From assembly GCA_035566435.1 (NCBI GenBank), contig DATMRF010000098.1, forward strand, positions 1 to 10,377: a stretch of 10,377 bases of DNA. Reading direction: 5' to 3'. Origin of the DNA: DATMRF01 sp035566435 (lineage in GTDB: Bacteria; Verrucomicrobiota; Verrucomicrobiia; Limisphaerales; UBA8199). The position numbers and the translations under genes are program-made. Under the pieces are notes generated by a model, which saw only the letters and a list, made by a program, of their open reading frames with translations, was not told where the DNA came from and ran no database searches. This document shows positions 6,708 through 10,377 of this stretch, one piece after another (position 1 is the stretch's first letter; the number at the start of each line of letters is the position of its first letter).

Positions 6708-6748
6708 GTTTTAACGCTTTTAACGTTTTAACCTTTTAACCTTTTAAC
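6708..6748. repeat. Tandem TTTTAAC repeat, 8-9 bp period
   Basis: Five copies of TTTTAAC with one- or two-base G/C joints: 6708-6715 GTTTTAAC, 6716-6724 GCTTTTAAC, 6725-6732 GTTTTAAC, 6733-6740 and 6741-6748 CTTTTAAC. On the minus strand it reads GTTAAAA units, 28 bases before the start of the isomerase gene. It is A+T-rich in a GC-rich genome. It abuts the distinct heptamer array and could affect local strand opening, promoter strength or mRNA leader structure. Confidence 0.85.
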
Positions 6749-6750
6749 GC

Positions 6751-6806
6751 CTTCACGTTTCACGTTTCACGTTTCACGTTTCACGTTTCACGCTTCACGC
6801 CTCACA
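6751..6806. repeat. Heptanucleotide tandem repeat (TTTCACG / CGTGAAA)
   Basis: Eight successive 7-bp units: CTTCACG, five perfect TTTCACG units (6758-6792), CTTCACG (6793-6799) and CCTCACA (6800-6806). A further TTTCACG occurs at 6702-6708 on the other side of the A+T-rich repeat. Because 7 is not a multiple of 3, copy-number change would shift any reading frame crossing it. The array starts at the stop codon of the Gfo/Idh/MocA gene (6802-6804) and ends about 70 bases before the isomerase start. There is no spacer/repeat alternation, so it is not a CRISPR. Confidence 0.92.
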
Positions 6807-8103
6807 CCAGCTTCGTGACTCCCGGCATCGCCAGGGGCGCGATGTCGAGCTTCATTTTCCAGTCAATCGGGTCGGGCACGATTTTTTCCTCGGAGTTCAT
6901 CGCTTGTTCCCAGGTGATTTCCTGGCCGGTGTAGGCGGCCATGCGCCCCATCAGGCCCATCAGCGTGCTTTGTGCCATCCAATGACCGTCGTTCATGGGC
7001 TGGCCGCTGCGGATGCTGGCGAACAGCTCGTTGTGCTCGATCTGGTACATATCGACCTTTGGCCCGGTTTCGCGATACCGCCAGGTCTCCTTGCCCTTGA
7101 TGTAAGGCGCCATCCAGCCGGATTTGCCGATGCCCTCGGACCCCATCAGGTAATCGGAGTTGTCCGTATAGGTGTTGCCGACCTGCCTTTGGCCGAGGAA
7201 CGCGCGGACGTCGTTGGGGAATTCGTACACCACAAACATGTGGTCGAAAATGTTGCCCTCGTTATTCGGCGTCTGGCGCCCCCCCACGGCGACGGCTTTG
7301 AGCGGAGGCTGGTCTTTCAAGGCCCAGGCGACCTTATCGACGCTGTGACAGGCCTGCTCCACATAACCGTCCCCGGACAGCCAGACGAAATTGTACCAGT
7401 TGTGCAACTGCCACTCCAGGTCGCCCATGCCGGAGGGACGCTCGCTCGCAGGCGGCATCGGTTTGACGCGGCCGGCGTAGTAGGTAGCGTAGATCGCGCG
7501 GATATCGCCGATCGCGCCGTCATGAATCCGTTTGTAGAACTCGCGACGCGGGGTGTCGTAACGCCAGCAAAACCCGGCTACCAATGACAAGCCCTTTTCC
7601 TTGGCGGCTTTGGCGGACTCCATCACCGAACGGACGCCCGGCGCATCGGTTGCCATTGGCTTTTCGCAAAAAACGTGTTTGCCGGCGTCAATCGCCGCCT
7701 TGAGATGCGTGGGGCGAAACCCAGGCGGCGTGGCCAATAACACCACATCGACGTTGGCGATGACCTTTTGGTAAGCGTCCAAGCCGATAAACGAGGTTTC
7801 AGGCGTAACTTTAATTTGCGCTGCATGGCTCTGTTGCAGGCCCTTCAGGCTGCTCTGGAGCTGGTCCTCAAACACATCGCCCATCGCGGCGAGCACAACA
7901 TTTTTGTCGGCGCTCAGCGCCTGGCTGGCGGCCCCGGTGCCACGCCCGCCACAGCCGATAAGCCCAACGCGGAGCCTATCGTTGTTTTCTTTGGCAAAGA
8001 GGCTTCCGGGCAGAATCGCCGGCGCGGCGAGGGCACCGCTCACGAGAGCGGAGGTCTTGAGGAAATCCCGGCGAGAGGTTTTGGAATCGGATGGCGTATT
8101 CAT
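6802..8103 (-). CDS. Tat-exported Gfo/Idh/MocA family oxidoreductase
   Basis: A 433-residue NAD(P)-dependent sugar or inositol-type dehydrogenase of the Gfo/Idh/MocA superfamily. SRRDFLKTSALVSGALAAPA (10-29) is a twin-arginine signal (Arg11-Arg12), so export with bound cofactor is likely, as for glucose-fructose oxidoreductase. Residues 44-150 form the Rossmann domain: VGLIGCGGRGTG (46-57), VDVVLLATPP (118-127) and HVFCEKPMA (143-151) with the conserved Glu-Lys-Pro. ACHSVDKVAW (251-260), with His253 and Asp256, matches the family's catalytic H-x-x-D region; the following beta-sheet domain completes the fold. Length is typical for exported planctomycete-verrucomicrobial members. The start is ATG 8103, with no clear ribosome binding site. 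A 20-bp dyad lies 48-67 bases upstream. The substrate is unknown. Downstream come the isomerase and the transglycosylase on the same strand. Confidence 0.92.
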   Translation of the reverse strand: MNTPSDSKTSRRDFLKTSALVSGALAAPAILPGSLFAKENNDRLRVGLIGCGGRGTGAASQALSADKNVVLAAMGDVFEDQLQSSLKGLQQSHAAQIKVTPETSFIGLDAYQKVIANVDVVLLATPPGFRPTHLKAAIDAGKHVFCEKPMATDAPGVRSVMESAKAAKEKGLSLVAGFCWRYDTPRREFYKRIHDGAIGDIRAIYATYYAGRVKPMPPASERPSGMGDLEWQLHNWYNFVWLSGDGYVEQACHSVDKVAWALKDQPPLKAVAVGGRQTPNNEGNIFDHMFVVYEFPNDVRAFLGQRQVGNTYTDNSDYLMGSEGIGKSGWMAPYIKGKETWRYRETGPKVDMYQIEHNELFASIRSGQPMNDGHWMAQSTLMGLMGRMAAYTGQEITWEQAMNSEEKIVPDPIDWKMKLDIAPLAMPGVTKLV

Positions 8104-8150
8104 GGTGCAATGATAATTGAGCGATATTGGGCGGCTGTCACTGGCGAGTA

Positions 8151-8170
8151 AATACCCAATTTGGGGTATT
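8151..8170. promoter_or_regulatory. Dyad AATACCC-N6-GGGTATT, candidate operator
   Basis: AATACCCAATTTGGGGTATT has perfect 7-bp arms (8151-8157 and 8164-8170). It lies between the divergent Gfo/Idh/MocA gene (start 8103) and the tRNA gene (start 8213), and its right end touches the candidate tRNA -35 element. It looks like a dimeric regulator site or part of a promoter; the regulator is unknown. Confidence 0.45.
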
Positions 8171-8197
8171 GCCGCCCGGCGAGAGGTACGCTAAAGA
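8169..8197 (+). promoter_or_regulatory. Candidate sigma-70-like promoter of the tRNA gene
   Basis: TTGCCG (8169-8174) as -35, a 17-bp spacer, and TAAAGA (8192-8197) as -10, with the mature tRNA beginning 16 bp later. The match to consensus is partial (4/6 and 3/6), so this rests mainly on spacing and position. Confidence 0.4.
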
Positions 8198-8212
8198 TAA
8201 GGCCCACCGGAA

Positions 8213-8286
8213 GCGGGTGTGGTTCAGTGGTAGAATGCGGGCTTCCCAAGCCTGAGATGAGGGTTCGATTCCCTCCACCCGCTCCA
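8213..8286 (+). tRNA. tRNA-Gly (anticodon CCC)
   Basis: A 74-base cloverleaf with encoded CCA. Acceptor stem GCGGGTG (8213-8219) pairs with CACCCGC (8276-8282), then discriminator T and CCA (8284-8286). D stem GTTC pairs with GAAT around a loop containing GGT. Anticodon stem CGGGC/GCCTG encloses loop TTCCCAA with anticodon CCC at 8245-8247. T stem GAGGG/CCCTC has loop TTCGATT. All standard features are intact. It reads codon GGG. Confidence 0.96.
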
Positions 8287-8298
8287 ATTATAATCAAT

Positions 8299-8334
8299 GA
8301 CTTACGAAGCAGTGCCGTAAAAGTGCAGTAAGTC
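8299..8334. repeat. Inverted repeat GACTTAC-N22-GTAAGTC after tRNA-Gly
   Basis: GACTTAC (8299-8305) and GTAAGTC (8328-8334) are perfect 7-bp arms around 22 bp. An overlapping pair TTACG (8302-8306) / CGTAA (8316-8320) offers an alternative stem. It begins 13 bp past the tRNA CCA. The T7 run that follows is 13 bases past the stem, too far for a standard terminator. It could be a terminator-like structure or a recombinase core-type site. Confidence 0.45.
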
Positions 8335-8586
8335 GCTCCTACGCCCTTTTTTTGACGGCCTTGAACTCGCGTTTTTCAAAGAGTGCGGTCTGGAGGCTTG
8401 CCTGCGAGTTTTTCGGTGGCTCAGGAACTCCGGGTCGAAAGGGCTTGGCAGAAGCGGTGGGGGGCTGGACCGAGGCTGCAGGATCCGCCAGCAAACTGAC
8501 GGAATTGCCAGCTGCGGCGAGGGCCGGAATCGGTCGCCTTAAGCGTCGTTCTGCCTCAAAAATGCCTTATTTTGCCGATGAGTCAA

Positions 8587-8649
8587 GCACTACACCGGCA
8601 CTACCCGAGCCAACACTTTTCCAACACCTTTGCTGACGTTTTTGCTGAC
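8587..8649. repeat. Three adjacent short repeat pairs with 11-12 bp spacing
   Basis: GCACTAC at 8587 and 8598, CCAACAC at 8610 and 8621, GCTGAC at 8632 and 8644. The six units start at intervals of 11, 12, 11, 11 and 12 bp. Read on the minus strand, part of it translates as VSKNVSKGVGKV, so a coding repeat of four residues is one possible origin; no intact frame contains it. Confidence 0.45.
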
Positions 8650-8680
8650 AGTCCTTTGGAAGCGAAGAGGCGTGAATCAA

Positions 8681-8711
8681 CGAGGCGGGTCAACTGAGAC
8701 AACTCACCTCG
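8681..8711 (-). terminator. Hairpin just past the LysR-family stop codon
   Basis: CGAGG (8681-8685) pairs with CCTCG (8707-8711) and TGAG (8695-8698) with CTCA (8703-8706), with a 9-base bulge on one side. On the minus strand it begins three bases after the regulator's last codon. No U-run follows, so factor-independent termination is doubtful. Confidence 0.3.
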
Positions 8712-8714
8712 CCT

Positions 8715-9662
8715 TTATCCGCGGAATGTCGACGACGTGGTCCTTTGGTTCGCACTTTTCGCAAATACCACAACCTCCGGTAATACACGCACAGCAGCTA
8801 CGAAATTGGCGAGCAATGGGGACCCGTTATCTTTGCGCCAAGTCAGCTCAAACGGGAGGGGCAAATCCAAATCAGTGACCGGCAGCAAAACTATACCCTG
8901 CGGGCATCGCCAGTGTGTTGCACTGCTGACAAATGCCACGCCCATCCTGCACGACACCAGACTGAGAATCGACGCTTCATTCACTGCCTCTTGTATGATT
9001 CGGGGCGACTTCAGTCCGCCACGAAAGCATTCATGCATTAGACGGTCGTAATACATCGGGCTTTCCCGGCGCGGAAACCAAATAAAGGAAGCTTCGGCCA
9101 AATCCTTTAGCCGGAGCTTCTTAAGTTTTGTTAGCGGATGTCCTTTGGGCACAGCCAAAAGGAGGCTAAGCACCGCCACTTCCAATCGCACCAGGCTGCG
9201 GTCTATGTTTGCAATCGTGAATACAAAGCCCGCGTCCAATCGTCCGGCTTGCACTGCATGAATCTGCTCCAGCGAACTCATCGGCTTGAGTTGCAACTCA
9301 GCTGCAGGCTGTTGCTCCCTGAACTGGCGGAACGCATCGGGTACCACCCCATGCCAGGATATGCTTTCCACGAACCCTACCTGCAATGTCCCAGATTGCC
9401 CAGCGGCCACGCGTTTCGCGCGCACGGTGGCCTCGCCAACTTGCTCAAGAATCTGGCGGGCATCCTTGAGAAACAATCTGCCTGCCTCGCTGATCTTTAC
9501 GCCGCGGGGAAGTCGCTCGAAGAGTTTGAAACCGATCTCTTCCTCCAACTCCTGAATCTGGCGGGAAAGCGCCGGTTGAGCCACGCGAAGACGCTCTGCA
9601 GCCCGCCGGTAATGTTGCTCCTCTCCCACCGCGATGAAATATCTGAGATGACGTAATTCCAT
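8715..9662 (-). CDS. LysR-family transcriptional regulator
   Basis: A 315-residue LysR-type regulator. Residues 1-60 form the winged helix-turn-helix: MELRHLRYFIAV, AAERLRVAQPALSRQIQELE (21-40), FKLFERLPRGVKISEAGRLF (45-64). A linker helix follows (about 65-90), then the effector-binding domain from GTLQVGFVESISW onward, which has the two-lobed substrate-binding fold and senses a small ligand in the cytosol. Length and domain order are typical. Start ATG 9662 has AGGG eight bases upstream. It is divergent from the SDR gene, the classical arrangement in which the regulator controls its neighbour, and a T-N11-A dyad at 9666-9682 overlaps its own ribosome binding site, consistent with autoregulation. 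The inducer cannot be read from sequence. The N-terminal half resembles the CatM/BenM group in general pattern, but that is not enough for a name. Confidence 0.95.
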   Translation of the reverse strand: MELRHLRYFIAVGEEQHYRRAAERLRVAQPALSRQIQELEEEIGFKLFERLPRGVKISEAGRLFLKDARQILEQVGEATVRAKRVAAGQSGTLQVGFVESISWHGVVPDAFRQFREQQPAAELQLKPMSSLEQIHAVQAGRLDAGFVFTIANIDRSLVRLEVAVLSLLLAVPKGHPLTKLKKLRLKDLAEASFIWFPRRESPMYYDRLMHECFRGGLKSPRIIQEAVNEASILSLVSCRMGVAFVSSATHWRCPQGIVLLPVTDLDLPLPFELTWRKDNGSPLLANFVAAVRVLPEVVVFAKSANQRTTSSTFRG

Positions 9663-9665
9663 TTC

Positions 9666-9682
9666 GATACCCTATGGTTATC
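9666..9682. promoter_or_regulatory. Candidate LysR-type operator (T-N11-A dyad)
   Basis: GATACCCTATGGTTATC is an interrupted palindrome (GATA...TATC, with CC/GG inside) and fits the T-N11-A rule known for LysR-type sites. It lies 4-20 bp upstream of the regulator's start and overlaps the -35 of a plausible promoter toward the SDR gene, a position suited to activating one side and repressing the other. Confidence 0.55.
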
Positions 9683-9706
9683 AGCCCGATAGTAAAGATG
9701 TATTAG
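9678..9706 (+). promoter_or_regulatory. Candidate promoter toward the SDR gene
   Basis: TTATCA (9678-9683), a 17-bp spacer, TATTAG (9701-9706); each hexamer matches the sigma-70 consensus in four of six positions. The -35 overlaps the LysR-type dyad. The distance to the SDR start (226 bp) is long and includes the dehydrogenase remnant. Confidence 0.4.
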
Positions 9707-9779
9707 AGGCATCATAGCAAAAGAGGCAAGTTGGCTTTGTGAAACGAAGTCGCAAAGTAAACAGAAACTCAAAAGCTGA

Positions 9780-9914
9780 ACGGGTCGCGAGGAAACGACC
9801 CTTATCAAAGCTACCCTGCGCACCAAAGACTTTGCCCCCGCCGCCTCGAGCATGGGAGCGGTGAAACTACACGAAAACCCAAACGGAAAGATCGTTATCG
9901 ATCTCAAGCGTTAG
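9780..9914 (+). pseudogene. 3' remnant, probably of a medium-chain (zinc/quinone-type) dehydrogenase
   Basis: An open frame of about 44 codons from the TGA at 9777 to TAG at 9914 ends with MGAVKLHENPNGKIVIDLKR. The GKIVIDL ending preceded by a short helix is the usual C-terminus of medium-chain alcohol dehydrogenase/quinone oxidoreductase proteins. No domain of that family lies upstream: within 120 bp comes the LysR control region. This is therefore either a gene whose body was deleted or a very short peptide starting at ATG 9852. It ends 18 bp before the SDR start, as if the lost gene had been in one operon with it. The family assignment rests on a short stretch and is tentative. Confidence 0.5.
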
Positions 9915-9932
9915 CAAGAAAAGGATAACATC

Positions 9933-10377
9933 ATGAAACGACTCGACAATAAGGTTGCGATAGTGACCGGCGCTTCAAAAGGAATCGGAGCGGGCATTGC
10001 AAAAGCTTTCGGCGCGGAAGGCGCGGCGGTGGTTGTGAACTATGCGCGCGATCATGAAGGCGCGGAACGGGTGGTGCGCGAGATCACCGGCAAAGGCGGA
10101 CGCGCCATTGCCGTACAAGGCGACGTGGCGCAGAGGTCCGACGCGCAACGCCTCGTCGCGGAGGCGAAAAAAGCCTTCGACCGCCTGGATGTGCTCGTGA
10201 ACAACGCGGGCGTCTTCTCGTTTGCGCCTTTCGAGAAGTTCAGCGAGCAGGAGTTTCACCGTCAGTTCAACACGAATGTGCTTGGCACGTTCCTCATGAT
10301 CGAAGCCGCTTTGCCGGCCTTCGGTGCGGAAGGCGGCAGCATTCTCAACATCGGATCAACGACGACTGCCACTGCCT
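9933..10377 (+). CDS. Short-chain dehydrogenase/reductase (FabG-like), N-terminal part
   Basis: The first 148 residues of a classical SDR oxidoreductase, cut by the right edge. TGASKGIG (12-19) is the cofactor-binding TGxxxGxG motif; VVVNYARD (33-40), with Asn36 and Arg39, suggests NADPH preference; GDV (63-65) contacts adenine; NNAG (90-93) stabilises the fold; NVLG (115-118) carries the catalytic Asn; ILNIGS (137-142) carries the likely catalytic Ser142. The Tyr-x-x-x-Lys pair should lie beyond the window. Start ATG 9933 has AAGGA at good distance. The cytosolic enzyme would reduce a carbonyl or oxidise an alcohol; substrate specificity is not visible. The divergent LysR-type gene and intervening dyad suggest inducible expression. 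A glucose-1-dehydrogenase or 3-oxoacyl-reductase label would both be guesses. Confidence 0.93.
   Translation, partial: MKRLDNKVAIVTGASKGIGAGIAKAFGAEGAAVVVNYARDHEGAERVVREITGKGGRAIAVQGDVAQRSDAQRLVAEAKKAFDRLDVLVNNAGVFSFAPFEKFSEQEFHRQFNTNVLGTFLMIEAALPAFGAEGGSILNIGSTTTATA

Larger units (their letters stand above)
8287..8714. other. 428-bp stretch after the tRNA with no recognisable gene
   Basis: The only longer frame (plus, TTG at 8352 to TGA at 8636, 94 codons) has no family motif, no ribosome binding site and odd composition; I regard it as unproven. The stretch contains an inverted repeat at 8299-8334, a T7 run at 8347-8353, a series of short repeat pairs at 8587-8649, and a hairpin at 8681-8711 beside the lysR-family stop codon. 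A position directly downstream of a tRNA makes it a candidate integration scar, but no integrase is visible. Confidence 0.5.

Noticed and set aside
6700..6806. CRISPR-like array
   Set aside because: Units are 7-9 bp and contiguous with no unique spacers; this is simple tandem repetition.
6904..7587. Plus-strand frame of 227 codons opposite the Gfo/Idh/MocA gene
   Set aside because: Antisense shadow; the minus-strand product has intact family motifs throughout.
8100..8297. Minus-strand frame with GAGGGNRTLISGLGSPHS
   Set aside because: This is the well-known false translation of the antisense strand of a tRNA gene; the tRNA at 8213-8286 explains it.
8352..8636. Plus-strand frame of 94 codons after the tRNA
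   Set aside because: TTG start, no ribosome binding site, no motif and unusual composition; kept only as part of an unassigned stretch.
9138..9656. Plus-strand frame of 172 codons opposite the LysR-type gene
   Set aside because: Antisense to a regulator with a complete helix-turn-helix and effector domain.
9782..9801. Hairpin GGGTCG-N8-CGACCC in the LysR-SDR spacer as an attenuator
   Set aside because: It falls inside the apparent coding remnant, has no T-run and a single 6-bp stem is expected by chance.

Overview
The window looks like a stretch of a GC-rich chromosome from the Verrucomicrobiota (Limisphaerales/Pedosphaera-like) or a close Planctomycetes-Verrucomicrobia relative. That placement is inferred from gene style, not from a marker gene. 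The clues are two secreted sugar-type enzymes with twin-arginine (Tat) signals (a Gfo/Idh/MocA oxidoreductase and a TIM-barrel sugar epimerase/isomerase), a NADH dehydrogenase fused to sensory domains, small orphan proteins, and hairpin-rich or tandem-repeat spacers.

Left part (1-2795). Three genes lie on the minus strand. One is an unrecognised protein cut by the left edge; the other two are clear tandem paralogs of an unrecognised, probably alpha/beta cytosolic family (454-984 and 1448-1933). The long spacers around them carry inverted repeats. On the plus strand follow a 71-residue orphan protein (2361-2576) and a cluster of three perfect hairpins.

Centre (2796-8103). A plus-strand gene encodes a 678-residue type II NADH dehydrogenase carrying a cyclic-nucleotide-binding domain and a CBS pair. 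It converges on, and overlaps by 50 bp, a minus-strand set: Gfo/Idh/MocA oxidoreductase, sugar isomerase/epimerase, lytic transglycosylase. The last two are 32 bp apart and probably co-transcribed. The first two are separated by a 121-bp spacer made largely of two different short tandem repeats. All three products carry export signals, so the set probably works in the periplasm or at the envelope; the substrate cannot be told from sequence.

Right part (8104-10377). A tRNA-Gly(CCC) gene with encoded CCA is followed by a roughly 430-bp stretch with no recognisable gene, containing inverted and short direct repeats. Then come a LysR-family regulator (minus) and, divergently, an SDR oxidoreductase cut by the right edge. 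The LysR-SDR spacer holds a T-N11-A dyad overlapping a plausible promoter. It also holds a 3' coding remnant that resembles the end of a medium-chain dehydrogenase, which suggests a gene was lost between the control region and the SDR gene.

The least explained items are the paralog pair with its TWWK and EGLPL-FYVWV-WLPHH motifs, the sensor-fused NADH dehydrogenase, and the two tandem repeats between the Tat-exported enzymes.
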